Shown piece after piece: positions 26,773 to 35,425 of a stretch of DNA of 64,000 bases. Source of the stretch: Sphingomonas panni (lineage in GTDB: Bacteria; Pseudomonadota; Alphaproteobacteria; Sphingomonadales; Sphingomonadaceae); assembly GCF_022664435.1 (NCBI RefSeq), contig NZ_JAKREU010000002.1, forward strand, positions 310,001 through 374,000, written 5' to 3'. The notes below the pieces were generated by a model. That model was not told the origin of the DNA and did not search any database. It saw only the letters and a program-made list of their open reading frames with translations. The translations under genes were made by a program, and so were the position numbers. Positions within the stretch are counted from its first letter, which is position 1. Each line of letters starts with the position of its first letter.

Positions 26773-27123
26773 CCCCATGTCTCCGGCTGGGGGCGTCCCG
26801 CTACGAATACCCGCAGGGTCGCCCTCTCTAGTCCCGCGCGCCTATATCGACCGGGGGACCGCTCCACAAGCGCCGCGGCACGCCGCCCGGCACGCCCGAC
26901 CGGCAGAAGAGTTCCAAGGCGATGCCTTATGGACACACGTCCCTTTACGGCACGTTAACCGTACGCGAAGTGCTGGCGTAAATTGCGTTTCACAAATATG
27001 ACCCCCGCTATTGGGATCATCACGGCGTGAGATTTACGCTTTCTTTCGCGTTGGTGATGCAAGACGATCCGGCAGGGCATCCGAGGATGCATCGGCCGGA
27101 TCTTTTGGGAAGAGTGGTGCGGA
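26773..27123. other. 351-base divergent intergenic region
   Basis: The interval between dksA (minus) and the Ser/Thr-repeat gene (plus) has no gene I can support. Its left half is GC-rich and should hold the dksA promoter. Its right half from about 26940 is AT-richer (GTTAACCGTACG, AAATTGCGTTTCAC) and probably holds the promoter of the plus-strand gene, followed by the hairpin noted separately. Confidence 0.5.
27066..27105 (+). promoter_or_regulatory. terminator-like hairpin in the 5' leader of the Ser/Thr-repeat gene
   Basis: GATCCGGC (27066-27073) pairs with GCCGGATC (27094-27101), with an inner GCATC-CGAG-GATGC stem, and TTTT follows. No plus-strand gene lies upstream that would need ending, so this probably acts within the leader, either as an attenuator or as an mRNA 5' stabiliser. 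Confidence 0.5.
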
Positions 27124-28020
27124 ATGTCGGTGAAGATGGCATTGGCAAAGCTGTGCGCATGTGCCTGCGGCGGTGCCGTAATCGGCGGTGGCGCGGTCCA
27201 TGTCGCTGAATCGTCGCAGAACCGCGTCATTACCAAGCGCGCGATCACCAAGCGCACCATCACCAAGCGGGTGGCCGCCCGCCCGGCCCCGAAACGCATC
27301 GTCAAGCGGGTCGTGACCCGGAGCAAGACGGTCTGCGCGCCGACGGTCGTGACCGTCGCCAGCCAGGCCGATCCCGTACCCCTGCCCCCCGCCTTCGCCA
27401 GCGCGGACATGCCGCAGATGGCCGGCGGCGGATTCGGCCCCGGTCCGGTGATCGTCGGCGGGACCGGCGGTGGCGGCATCGGCGGCGGGTTCTTTGCTGG
27501 CGGCTTCTTCGGTGGTGGCGGGTCGGGCGGCGGGTCTAGCGGGATCGTCGTCTCTTCGACCTCCAGCACCAGCGGCTCGACCTCGACATCGGCGGGCGGC
27601 TCGTCGACCAGCACCGGCGGCGTGTCGAGCACCAGCAGCACGTCGTCCGCATCGGGCGGCAGCAGCGGCAACGTCTCCAGCTCGTCCAGCGGCAACGTGT
27701 CGACGTCCACCTCGTCCAGCGGCAACGTCTCCACCTCGACCTCGTCGAGCGGCAACGTGTCTACGTCGACATCGACCTCTTCGAGCGGCAACGTATCGAC
27801 CAGCACGTCGTCGGCGTCTTCGGCCTCGACCAGTGCTTCGACGTCCTCGGCGAGCAGCTCGTCCACCTCGTCGTCGTCCAATGGCGACAACCCTCCGGGT
27901 CCTCCGGGACCGCCGACGCCGGTTCCCGCGCCGCCGATGCTGCTGTTGTTCGGCGGTGCTGCGGCAGCACTGGTCCTCCGCAAGCGATTTGCGCGCAAGG
28001 CGAGCAGCGAAACCGCCTGA
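27124..28020 (+). CDS. Ser/Thr-repeat surface protein with PEP-CTERM-like sorting tail
   Basis: A 298-residue exported protein of unusual composition. A hydrophobic N-terminus is followed by a basic repeat (VITKRAITKRTITKRV), a Gly-rich stretch and about 110 residues of Ser/Thr/Gly with repeated SSGNVSTSTS units. The tail has Pro-rich PVPAPP, a hydrophobic helix (MLLLFGGAAAALVL) and a basic end (RKRFARK). That tripartite end is the plan of exosortase substrates, with PAP in place of the common PEP. The Ser/Thr region is a likely glycosylation target. A GGAAGAG site precedes the ATG; a terminator follows the stop. Confidence 0.75.
   Translation: MSVKMALAKLCACACGGAVIGGGAVHVAESSQNRVITKRAITKRTITKRVAARPAPKRIVKRVVTRSKTVCAPTVVTVASQADPVPLPPAFASADMPQMAGGGFGPGPVIVGGTGGGGIGGGFFAGGFFGGGGSGGGSSGIVVSSTSSTSGSTSTSAGGSSTSTGGVSSTSSTSSASGGSSGNVSSSSSGNVSTSTSSSGNVSTSTSSSGNVSTSTSTSSSGNVSTSTSSASSASTSASTSSASSSSTSSSSNGDNPPGPPGPPTPVPAPPMLLLFGGAAAALVLRKRFARKASSETA
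27657..27800 (+). repeat. tandem in-frame repeats in the Ser/Thr region
   Basis: Five copies of AGCGGCAACGT spaced 24 to 36 bases apart encode SGNV followed by Ser/Thr runs. Spacing is a multiple of three, so copy number can change without breaking the frame. Confidence 0.85.
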
Positions 28021-28038
28021 TCGTATTTCCCGGACAGC

Positions 28039-28077
28039 AAAACGGGCCGCGTGGAAACCTCCACGCGGCCCGTTTTT
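28039..28077. terminator. bidirectional intrinsic terminator
   Basis: A long perfect stem (AAAACGGGCCGCGTGG with CCACGCGGCCCGTTTTT) lies between the convergent Ser/Thr-repeat gene and the host-attachment-family gene. Confidence 0.95.
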
Positions 28078-28080
28078 CGT

Positions 28081-28512
28081 TCAGGCGTTGGCGAGCAGCT
28101 TCTCGATCTGATCAACCGGATGACCGGTCAGGTCCTTGTCGAGTTCACCGGCCAGCTTGTCGCTGACCGCCTTGTGATAATGCTTGCGCATCTCGCCCAG
28201 CGTCTTGGGCGGCGCGACGATGATGAGCGATTCGAACTCGTTGGCCAGCGCGCGCTTGCGCAGCAGGTCGGCCGCTTCGGCCGCGAAACGGTCCTCCGCC
28301 TGCTGGTGGAAATCCACCTCACCCATCGTGCCGCCGGTGGTCGACGATGCCTGCCCGGCCGCATCGGTCTTCTGGTGGCGATCCGCCGGGTTGGCCTGCA
28401 GCTTCTGATCCTCGACGATCAGGTTCGGGTTTTCCGCATCGCCTTCGTTGCGGAAGAACAGCATCTTGCGGCCATCCGCGACCAAAATGCAGGCGTCATG
28501 AGGAATCCGCAT
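28081..28512 (-). CDS. host attachment family protein
   Basis: A 143-residue soluble protein of the family first named in Agrobacterium for host attachment. Family features are the start PHDACILVADGRKMLFFRN, the middle AEDRFAAEAADLLRKRA and the late LIIVAPPKTLGEMRKHYHKA, with HPVDQIEKLL at the end. The fold resembles the eRF1/Pelota central domain, and the biochemical role is not established. An AGGAG site precedes the ATG. It is divergent from serS. Confidence 0.88.
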   Translation of the reverse strand: MRIPHDACILVADGRKMLFFRNEGDAENPNLIVEDQKLQANPADRHQKTDAAGQASSTTGGTMGEVDFHQQAEDRFAAEAADLLRKRALANEFESLIIVAPPKTLGEMRKHYHKAVSDKLAGELDKDLTGHPVDQIEKLLANA

Positions 28513-28606
28513 CGTCCATCTCCTTGGCTGTGTGGGTCGATGAACGCGCCATCGGGCGCGCCGGTTGCGGCTTGCATGGCTTCGCGTGCCTCGCCATAGC
28601 CCGGCC

Positions 28607-29884
28607 ATGCACGATATCCGCCTGATCCGCGACGATCCCGCCGCCTTCGACGCCGCCCTCGCCCGCCGTAGCCTCGACCCGCGCTCGGCGGAGATCGTAG
28701 CACTCGACGAACGCCGGCGCGCGCTGCTGACCGAGGTGCAGGTGGCACAGGCCCGTCGCAACGAAGCATCGAAAGCGATCGGCGCGGCCAAGGCCAAGCG
28801 GGACGAGGAAACCGCCACCGCGCTGATGGCCGAAGTCGCCGCGATCAAGGAGCGGATGCCCGCGATCGAGGTCGAGGAAGCGCAGCTGGGCGAGGAACTG
28901 AACGGCGTTCTGGCATCGATCCCCAACCTGCCCCTGGCCGATGTGCCACAGGGCGCGGGCGAGGACGAGAATGTCGTCGAAAAGACGGTAGGCGACCCGA
29001 CCGCCTTCGGCTTCGACGCGCAAGAACATGACGCGATCGGTCCGGCGATCGGCCTCGATTTCGAAACCGGGGTCAAATTGTCGGGCGCGCGCTTCACACT
29101 GGTGCGCGGGGCGGCAGCGAAGCTGCACCGGGCGCTCGGCCAGTTCATGCTCGACACGCTGACCGGCATCCATGGCTATGAAGAGGTCGTGCCGCCGTTG
29201 CTGGTGCGCGGCGATGCGCTCTATGGCACGGGGCAGTTGCCCAAGTTCGCCGAGGACCTGTTCAAAACGACCGGCGATCACTGGCTGATCCCGACTGCCG
29301 AGGTTTCGCTGACCAACATCGTCGCGGGCGAGATTCTCGCCGAACGCGAACTGCCGCTGCGATTCACCGCACTCACCATGTGCTTCCGGTCCGAAGCCGG
29401 TGCCGCCGGACGCGACACGCGCGGCTTCATCCGGCAGCACCAGTTCGAAAAGGCGGAGATGGTGTCCATCACCACCCCGGACCAGTCGGACGCGGAGCAT
29501 GAACGCATGACTCAGGCGGCAGAGGATATCCTGAACCGCCTCGTCCTGCCGTTCCGCCGGATGAAGCTGTGCACCGGCGACATGGGCTTTTCAGCGGCAC
29601 GCACCTACGACCTCGAAGTATGGCTGCCGGGGCAGCAGCGCTATCGCGAGATTTCTAGCTGCTCGACCTGCACCGATTTCCAGGCTCGCCGGATGAACGC
29701 GCGCTACCGGCCGGAGGGGGAGAAGGCGACGCGCTTCGTCCATACCCTGAACGGATCGGGGCTGGCGGTCGGGCGTACACTGGTCGCGGTGCTGGAAAAT
29801 TACCAGCAGGCCGATGGATCGGTCGTCGTGCCCGATGTGCTGCGCCGCTATGTCGGGCAGGACGTGCTGACGCCCGCCGGCTGA
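28607..29884 (+). CDS. serS: seryl-tRNA synthetase
   Basis: A 425-residue class II aminoacyl-tRNA synthetase that charges tRNA-Ser. The N-terminal coiled-coil arm (about residues 25-100) binds the long variable arm of the tRNA. The catalytic core shows [12 protein letters not shown], the motif 2 segment [18 protein letters not shown] and motif 3 in [20 protein letters not shown]. The ATG before [10 protein letters not shown] is the standard start. The next gene, a LysM lipoprotein, begins 64 bases downstream. Confidence 0.98.
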   Translation: MHDIRLIRDDPAAFDAALARRSLDPRSAEIVALDERRRALLTEVQVAQARRNEASKAIGAAKAKRDEETATALMAEVAAIKERMPAIEVEEAQLGEELNGVLASIPNLPLADVPQGAGEDENVVEKTVGDPTAFGFDAQEHDAIGPAIGLDFETGVKLSGARFTLVRGAAAKLHRALGQFMLDTLTGIHGYEEVVPPLLVRGDALYGTGQLPKFAEDLFKTTGDHWLIPTAEVSLTNIVAGEILAERELPLRFTALTMCFRSEAGAAGRDTRGFIRQHQFEKAEMVSITTPDQSDAEHERMTQAAEDILNRLVLPFRRMKLCTGDMGFSAARTYDLEVWLPGQQRYREISSCSTCTDFQARRMNARYRPEGEKATRFVHTLNGSGLAVGRTLVAVLENYQQADGSVVVPDVLRRYVGQDVLTPAG

Positions 29885-29948
29885 CGGCTTTGCCATCACG
29901 CGCGCGATGGTTAAGATCGCGGTCGGGATGGGACGCAAGGGGGCGGCA

Positions 29949-31016
29949 ATGGGGTTGAGACTGCGGGGCGCGCTGGCGATGTTCGTCCTGGGCGGGGCCG
30001 GCGGGTGCATCCCCGCCTCGCCCGGCTATGATCCGCTTCCCCCCGCGCCGCCGGTCGCCGCGCCGGATACGCCAGCTGCGACCAAGCCGCAGGGCGATGG
30101 CGTCACCGCACTCCCCTCCCCGCCGCCGGCATGGGAGGCACGGCGCGTCGTCGCCAACGCCCGCACCATCCCGGAGGGCAGCTACGTCGTCCGCCCCGGC
30201 GACACGTTGCGTGGCATCGCCAATACGACCGGCGCGGGATCGGAAGCGATCGCGCGCGCCAATTTGCTGCCCGCACCCTTCACCATCCGCACCGGACAGC
30301 GGCTGACCATTCCCGGCGGGCGCTATCATACGGTGCATGAAGGCGAGACCGGGATCGCCATCGCCCGTGCCTATGGCGTCGACTGGTCGCGGATCGTGAC
30401 CGCCAACGGCTTGAACGAACCCTATATTCTGCGCACCGGACAGCGAATCCTGATCCCCGGCGACGCGATGCCGCGTTCGGCGGCCGAGCGAGCCGCCGCC
30501 TTCCGCCTCGATATCGACGACATTCTGACCGGCGGTGAACCCGCCATCAAGCCCAACGAAAAGCCGGCCGTCGCGGTCACGTCACCGCGCCGCGTGCTGC
30601 CCTCCACCGCCGCCGTCACGGCCCCCACGACGACGCCCGGCACCTTCGCATGGCCGGTCGACGGCCGTCTCTACAAACGCTTCGGCGCGGGCGCGAGCGG
30701 AGAGCGCAACGACGGCATCAAGATCGCGGTGCCGATGGACACCCCGATCGGCGCAGCGGCGGACGGCACCGTGGCCTATGTCGGCAGCGGCGTGCCGGGC
30801 CTGGGCGGCGTGGTCATCGTCCGCCATGGTGGCGGCCTCACCACCGTCTACGGCCATGCCAGCCAGCTGCTGGTCCAGCGGGGGCAGGCGGTGAAGAAGG
30901 GGCAGAAGATCGCGCTATCGGGCGATTCGGGCTTCGCCGACCGGCCGATGGTGCATTTTGAAATGCGTTCGGGCCGCACGCCGGTCGATCCGCTGACCCG
31001 GTTGCCGCGCCGGTGA
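29949..31016 (+). CDS. LysM/M23 lipoprotein, NlpD-like, predicted inactive peptidase
   Basis: A 355-residue envelope protein. The lipobox is visible in LGGAGGC; then come a Pro-rich stretch, two LysM repeats (YVVRPGDTLRGIA and HTVHEGETGIAIA) that bind peptidoglycan, and a C-terminal LytM/M23 domain. The zinc site is degenerate: the usual HxGIDI reads NDGIKI and the usual HLHFE reads MVHFEM. That is the state of NlpD/EnvC amidase activators, so it probably activates a cell-division amidase. The ATG at 29949 follows an AAGGGGG site. The following K+ channel gene overlaps by GTGA. Confidence 0.88.
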   Translation: MGLRLRGALAMFVLGGAGGCIPASPGYDPLPPAPPVAAPDTPAATKPQGDGVTALPSPPPAWEARRVVANARTIPEGSYVVRPGDTLRGIANTTGAGSEAIARANLLPAPFTIRTGQRLTIPGGRYHTVHEGETGIAIARAYGVDWSRIVTANGLNEPYILRTGQRILIPGDAMPRSAAERAAAFRLDIDDILTGGEPAIKPNEKPAVAVTSPRRVLPSTAAVTAPTTTPGTFAWPVDGRLYKRFGAGASGERNDGIKIAVPMDTPIGAAADGTVAYVGSGVPGLGGVVIVRHGGGLTTVYGHASQLLVQRGQAVKKGQKIALSGDSGFADRPMVHFEMRSGRTPVDPLTRLPRR

Positions 31017-32023
31017 CGGCGCCCGGCCGGCGCGCGATCCTGCGCCAGTCCTCGGCGCTGCCGGTCTGGGCCTCGATCCTGTGGCGGGTCGTCGCGGTGC
31101 TGGGGCTGGTCGGAATCGCCATCGGCGTCCACTGGTTCGATCGCGAAGGGCTGCGCGACAATTATGACGGGTCGGTCAGCTTCATCGACGTCATCTATTT
31201 CACGATGATCTCGATCACGACCACCGGCTATGGCGATATCGCGCCGGTGACCGAACGCGCGCGACTTTTCGACGCGTTGATCGTTTCGCCGATCCGGGTG
31301 TTCGTCGTGTTGCTGTTCATCGGCACGACCTATCAATTTGTGCTGCGACGCAGCTGGGAGCGTTGGCGCATGGCGCTGTTGCAGGAAAAGCTGACCGGCC
31401 ATATCGTCGTCGCCGGCTTCGGCAAGACGGGGTCGGAGGCGGTCGACGAACTGATCGCGCGGGGCGAGGATGCCCGCCGCATCGTCGTGATCGATCCGGT
31501 CGCCGCCAATATCGACGCCGCGCAGAAGCTCGGCTGCATCGTGCTGCAGGCCGATGCGACCCGCGACGCGACGCTGAACGACGTCTGCGTGCCACGCGCC
31601 CGGGCGCTGATCGTCGCCACGGGACGCGACGATACCTCGATCCTGGTGACGCTGACCGCCCGCCACCTCGCGCCGAACCTGACGATCAGCGTGATCGTGA
31701 AGGCGGAGGACAATGAATTCCCCGCCCGCGCCGCCGGGGCGACGACGGTCATCAATCCGGTCAGCTTTGCCGGACTGCTGCTCGCCGGGTCGTGCAAGGG
31801 ACCGCATATCGCCGATTACCTGCTCGATCTCGCCTCGATCGGCGGCCCGGTGGCGCTGGCCGAACGCCCCGTCGCCCCCGAAGAGGTCGGCCGCCCGCTG
31901 TCGTCGATCACGACCGGCCTCGGCCTGCGGGTCTATCGCGGCGACGGCAAGCTGCGGTTCGACAGTCCCGAAGTCCAAGCCCTCCAGAGCGGCGACATGA
32001 TCGTCGAAGTGGTGACCCGATAA
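31013..32023 (+). CDS. two-helix potassium channel with TrkA-N/RCK domain
   Basis: A 336-residue channel: helix 1 (VVAVLGLVGIAIGVHWF), pore loop with the K+ filter TTTGYGDIAP, helix 2 (SPIRVFVVLLFIGTTY), then a Rossmann RCK/TrkA-N domain (HIVVAGFGKTGSEAVDEL) and a TrkA-C-like end (GLGLRVYRGDGKLRFD). It should conduct K+ across the inner membrane under control of a bound nucleotide or ion. The GTG start overlaps the lipoprotein stop and the stop overlaps the DUF486 start, so the three genes are translationally linked. Confidence 0.93.
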   Translation: MTAPGRRAILRQSSALPVWASILWRVVAVLGLVGIAIGVHWFDREGLRDNYDGSVSFIDVIYFTMISITTTGYGDIAPVTERARLFDALIVSPIRVFVVLLFIGTTYQFVLRRSWERWRMALLQEKLTGHIVVAGFGKTGSEAVDELIARGEDARRIVVIDPVAANIDAAQKLGCIVLQADATRDATLNDVCVPRARALIVATGRDDTSILVTLTARHLAPNLTISVIVKAEDNEFPARAAGATTVINPVSFAGLLLAGSCKGPHIADYLLDLASIGGPVALAERPVAPEEVGRPLSSITTGLGLRVYRGDGKLRFDSPEVQALQSGDMIVEVVTR

Positions 32024-32367
32024 TGCCCGATGCAGCACGCCTGTGGCCGATCCTGATGTTGGTCGCGTCCAACATCTTCATGACCTTCGCCTGGTACGGC
32101 CATCTGAAGCACAAGGGCGCGCCCCTGTTTTTCGTGATCGTCATCAGCTGGGGCATCGCCTTCTTCGAATATTGCCTTGCCGTTCCCGCCAACCGGATCG
32201 GGTCGCAGGTCTATTCGGCGGCGCAGTTGAAGGGGATGCAGGAGGTCATCACCCTGACCGTCTTCGCCATCTTCTCGGTCGCGTATCTGGGGCAGAAGAT
32301 CACGGTCAACCACATGATCGGCTTCACGCTGATCGCCGGGGGGGCGTTCTTCCTGTTCCGGCAATAG
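32023..32367 (+). CDS. DUF486 family small membrane protein
   Basis: A 114-residue membrane protein with four hydrophobic helices. Family blocks are NIFMTFAWYGHLK, SWGIAFFEYCLAVPANRIG and QEVITLTVFAIFSVAYLGQK. It resembles half of a drug/metabolite transporter, but no transport substrate is known. Its ATG overlaps the channel stop (TAATG). Confidence 0.9.
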   Translation: MPDAARLWPILMLVASNIFMTFAWYGHLKHKGAPLFFVIVISWGIAFFEYCLAVPANRIGSQVYSAAQLKGMQEVITLTVFAIFSVAYLGQKITVNHMIGFTLIAGGAFFLFRQ

Positions 32368-32418
32368 GTTCCGCTGCCCCTATCATTTTTCGCCCAAATC
32401 GCTATGTGGCGGGCGATC

Positions 32419-33750
32419 ATGGCAACTCGTCTTCCCTCGCCCCCCCGTGTCGGGATGGTTTCGCTCGGCTGTCCCAAGAACCTGGTCGACAGCGAACGCA
32501 TCCTGACCAAGCTGCGCAGCGACGGCTATCAGATGTCGCCCGACTACGCCGGAGCGGACGTCGTGCTGGTCAACACCTGCGGCTTCCTCGATTCGGCCAA
32601 GGAAGAGTCGCTGGAGGCGATCGGCGAGGCGATTGCCGAGAATGGCCGCGTCATCGTCACCGGCTGCATGGGGCAGGAGGCGGAGACGATCCGCGCCCGC
32701 TTCCCGCAGGTCCTCGCCGTCACCGGCGCGCATCAATATGAGCAGGTCGTGGAAGCGGTGCACGAGGCCGCGCCGCCGATCCCCTCGCCCTTTGTCGACC
32801 TGGTGCCCGAAAGCGGGCTGAAGTTGACGCCGCGCCATTACAGCTATCTCAAGATTTCGGAGGGCTGCAACCACCGCTGTTCCTTCTGCATCATCCCGTC
32901 GATCCGCGGCGACCTGGTCAGCCGCCGGCCCGACGCGATCCTACGCGAGGCGGAAAAGCTGGTCGCGGCGGGTACGAAGGAACTGCTGGTCATCAGCCAG
33001 GACACCTCCGCCTACGGCATCGACATCCGCCGCGAGCCGCGCGCGTGGAAGGGGCGCGAGGTCGTGCCGCACATGACCGACCTAGCGCGTGAACTCGGGA
33101 CAATCGCGCCCTGGGTCCGGCTGCACTATGTCTATCCCTACCCCCATGTCGACAGCGTCATCCCGCTGATGGCCGAGGGGCTGGTACTGCCCTATCTCGA
33201 CATTCCGTTCCAGCACGCCTCCCCCAATGTCCTGAAGGCGATGAAGCGCCCGGCCAACGATGCGAAGGTGCTCGAGCGCCTGCGCGGCTGGCGCGAAATC
33301 TGCCCGGACATCGCGATCCGCTCGTCCTTCGTCGTCGGTTTTCCCGGGGAAACCGAGGCGGACTTCCAGTATCTGCTCGACTGGCTGGACGAGGCGCAGC
33401 TCGACCGTGTCGGCGCCTTCCGCTTCGAACCCGTCGAGGGTGCCGCCGCCAATGCCCTGCCCGATCCGGTGCCGGAAGCGGTCAAGGAAGAACGCTACGC
33501 GCGGATCATGGAAAAGACCGCCGCGATTTCCGCCGCGAAGCTTGCCGCGAAGATCGGCCGTACCATCGACGTCATCATCGACGAAGTCGGCGACGAGGGC
33601 GGCGCGACCGGCCGCAGCACCGCCGACGCGCCCGGCATCGATGGCGAGGTGTTCCTGCGCGACGCGGGCCATCTGGCACAGGGCGATATCGTCAAGGTCG
33701 AGGTCGAGGACGCTGACGAACACGACCTGTACGGTGTTCCGGTAGCGTAA
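32419..33750 (+). CDS. rimO: ribosomal protein uS12 methylthiotransferase
   Basis: RimO adds a methylthio group to Asp88-equivalent of ribosomal protein uS12 using radical SAM chemistry. The 443-residue protein has the N-terminal cluster cysteines in SLGCPKN, NTCGFLD and TGCMGQ, the radical-SAM CxxxCxxC in [12 protein letters not shown], and a C-terminal TRAM domain ([18 protein letters not shown]). The ATG before ATRLPSPP is chosen; five residues more are possible. A palindromic repeat follows the stop. Confidence 0.97.
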   Translation: MATRLPSPPRVGMVSLGCPKNLVDSERILTKLRSDGYQMSPDYAGADVVLVNTCGFLDSAKEESLEAIGEAIAENGRVIVTGCMGQEAETIRARFPQVLAVTGAHQYEQVVEAVHEAAPPIPSPFVDLVPESGLKLTPRHYSYLKISEGCNHRCSFCIIPSIRGDLVSRRPDAILREAEKLVAAGTKELLVISQDTSAYGIDIRREPRAWKGREVVPHMTDLARELGTIAPWVRLHYVYPYPHVDSVIPLMAEGLVLPYLDIPFQHASPNVLKAMKRPANDAKVLERLRGWREICPDIAIRSSFVVGFPGETEADFQYLLDWLDEAQLDRVGAFRFEPVEGAAANALPDPVPEAVKEERYARIMEKTAAISAAKLAAKIGRTIDVIIDEVGDEGGATGRSTADAPGIDGEVFLRDAGHLAQGDIVKVEVEDADEHDLYGVPVA

Positions 33751-33753
33751 AAG

Positions 33754-33890
33754 CTCCTCCCCGCTCGCGGGGAGGGGGACCGCCGCGAAGCGGTGGTGGA
33801 GGGGGGTGTCCTCCTCCACCACGGTTACGTTGCGCGGAAAACCCCCACCACCAGCCTGCGGCTGGTCCCCCTCCCCATAAATGGGGAGGA
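33754..33890. repeat. paired REP-like palindromic element
   Basis: Two inverted copies of the same framework (GGGGAGGGGGACC, a GCCGC/GCGG mini-stem, TGGTGG, then a G run) face each other at 33754-33812 and 33840-33890. Together they form a large imperfect palindrome between two plus-strand genes, like a bacterial interspersed mosaic element. Confidence 0.85.
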
Positions 33891-33931
33891 TCGGCTTGCG
33901 CTTTTCAAACACGCAGCCCTACATCACGCGG

Positions 33932-35314
33932 ATGACACCGACGATCACCGCCGACCGGGGGCAGGACGCCCGCACCCTCCACCTGATCGATCCCGCCGGC
34001 TTCGACGCCTGGCTGAGCGCGCAGCCGCCGCGCATCCGCGCCGCCGTCACCGCCCAGCGCCTGACCGCCAAGCCCGGCAAGAACGCCACTTTGCCCGGCG
34101 AGCAGCCCGACGACTGGTCGGTCGTCACCATCGTCGCCAATTCCGCGAACCTCTCGCCCTGGTGCCTCGCCCACCTGCCCACCCAGCTTCCGCCCGGCAA
34201 CTACCGGCTAGCGGAGGGCACGCCCGGGGCAGCGAAGCTCGGCTGGGCCACCGCGCAATATCGCTTCACCCGCTACAAGACGGGCGAGGACGACGCCCCC
34301 CGCATGCTGCTGTCACGCGACCCGGCGCAGATCGACGAAGCATTGCGGCAGGCCGCCGCCACCGCCCGCGTCCGTGACCTCGTCAACACCGCCGCCGCCG
34401 ATCTCGGCCCCGCCGAACTGGCCGTCGAAGCAAAGGCGCTGGGCGAAACGCATGGCGCGACGGTCACTGTCACCACCGGCCGCGACCTCGAAACCGGCTA
34501 TCCGATGATCCATGCGGTCGGAAAGGCCGCTGCGAAGGGCCGCGAACCGCGCCTGATAGAACTCACTTGGGGCAATCCCGCGCATCCGAAGGTCGCGCTG
34601 GTCGGCAAGGGCGTGTGCTTCGACAGCGGCGGCCTTGACATCAAGCCGTCGGCAGGAATGCGGCTGATGAAGAAGGACATGGGCGGGGCGGCCCATGCGC
34701 TGGCGCTCGCCGGACTGGTGATGGAAACCCACCTGCCCGTTCGGCTCCACCTCCTGATCCCGGCGGTCGAGAACAGCGTGTCGGGCGACGCCTTCCGCCC
34801 CGGCGACGTGCTGAACAGCCGCAAAGGACTGACGGTCGAGAATACCAATACCGATGCCGAAGGTCGCCTGATCTTCGGTGACGCGCTCACCCGCGCGTGC
34901 GAAGAAGCACCCGAACTGCTGATCGACTTCGCCACATTGACCGGGGCGGCGCGGGTCGCGCTGGGGCCCGACCTGCCCGCGACCTTCGTGAACGACGAAG
35001 CGCTGGCCGCCGACCTGCTCGCCGCCGGCACCGCGGAGGGCGACCCGTTGTGGCGGATGCCGCTATGGGACGGCTATGACGATATGCTGAAATCGGACAT
35101 CGCCGACATGGTCAACGCGCCGGAGGGCGGCATGGCCGGCGCGGTCACCGCCGCGCTGTTCCTGCGCCGGTTCGTGACGCCCGGCACGGTCTGGGCGCAT
35201 CTCGACACCTTCGCGTGGCGCGCGGTGGCCAAGCCCGGCCGGGCGAAGGGCGGCGAAGCATACGGCCTGCGCGCGGCGTGGCGATTGCTGAAGGACCGGT
35301 ACGCTCGCGTCTGA
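33932..35314 (+). CDS. M17 leucyl aminopeptidase family protein
   Basis: A 460-residue two-metal aminopeptidase of the cytosolic M17 family that removes N-terminal residues from peptides. The metal and catalytic region is intact: GKGVCFDSGGLDIKPSAGM, KKDMGGAAHALALA and the signature NTDAEGRLIFGDAL. The N-terminal domain is shorter than in PepA, so a PepB-like or M17 subfamily assignment is likely. The start MTPTITADRG follows the palindromic repeat. A second palindrome lies just after the stop. Confidence 0.93.
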   Translation: MTPTITADRGQDARTLHLIDPAGFDAWLSAQPPRIRAAVTAQRLTAKPGKNATLPGEQPDDWSVVTIVANSANLSPWCLAHLPTQLPPGNYRLAEGTPGAAKLGWATAQYRFTRYKTGEDDAPRMLLSRDPAQIDEALRQAAATARVRDLVNTAAADLGPAELAVEAKALGETHGATVTVTTGRDLETGYPMIHAVGKAAAKGREPRLIELTWGNPAHPKVALVGKGVCFDSGGLDIKPSAGMRLMKKDMGGAAHALALAGLVMETHLPVRLHLLIPAVENSVSGDAFRPGDVLNSRKGLTVENTNTDAEGRLIFGDALTRACEEAPELLIDFATLTGAARVALGPDLPATFVNDEALAADLLAAGTAEGDPLWRMPLWDGYDDMLKSDIADMVNAPEGGMAGAVTAALFLRRFVTPGTVWAHLDTFAWRAVAKPGRAKGGEAYGLRAAWRLLKDRYARV

Positions 35315-35318
35315 GCCG

Positions 35319-35409
35319 CGAACGTCACCCCAGCGCAGGCTGGGGTTTCAAGCGGCTTTTGTCCCGCGCTACCACCGAGAAACCCCAGCCTTCGCTGGGG
35401 TGACGTTCG
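35319..35409. repeat. palindromic repeat, family A copy 1 (inverted)
   Basis: Terminal inverted repeats (CGAACGTCACCCCAGC ... GCTGGGGTGACGTTCG) bound a 91-base element. Its reverse complement has an inside segment (GGTAGCGCGGGACA, AAGCCGC) that matches the copies at 45133 and 49212. Confidence 0.85.
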
Positions 35410-35425
35410 CATTTAGCTGCTCGGA

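Noticed and set aside
26972..26990. TGGCGTAAATTGC as a sigma-54 promoter of the Ser/Thr-repeat gene
   Set aside because: The GG and GC dinucleotides are eight bases apart instead of ten, so the enhancer-type promoter geometry is not met.
27657..27800. Regularly spaced direct repeats considered as a CRISPR array
   Set aside because: Spacing varies, units are short and in frame with a coding region, and no cas gene is near.
26955..28115. An acidic, Asp/Glu/Val/Leu-rich frame opposite the Ser/Thr-repeat gene
   Set aside because: Its repeats are the complement of the Ser/Thr codons. The plus strand has a ribosome site, an export signal and a sorting tail, and a terminator at its end.
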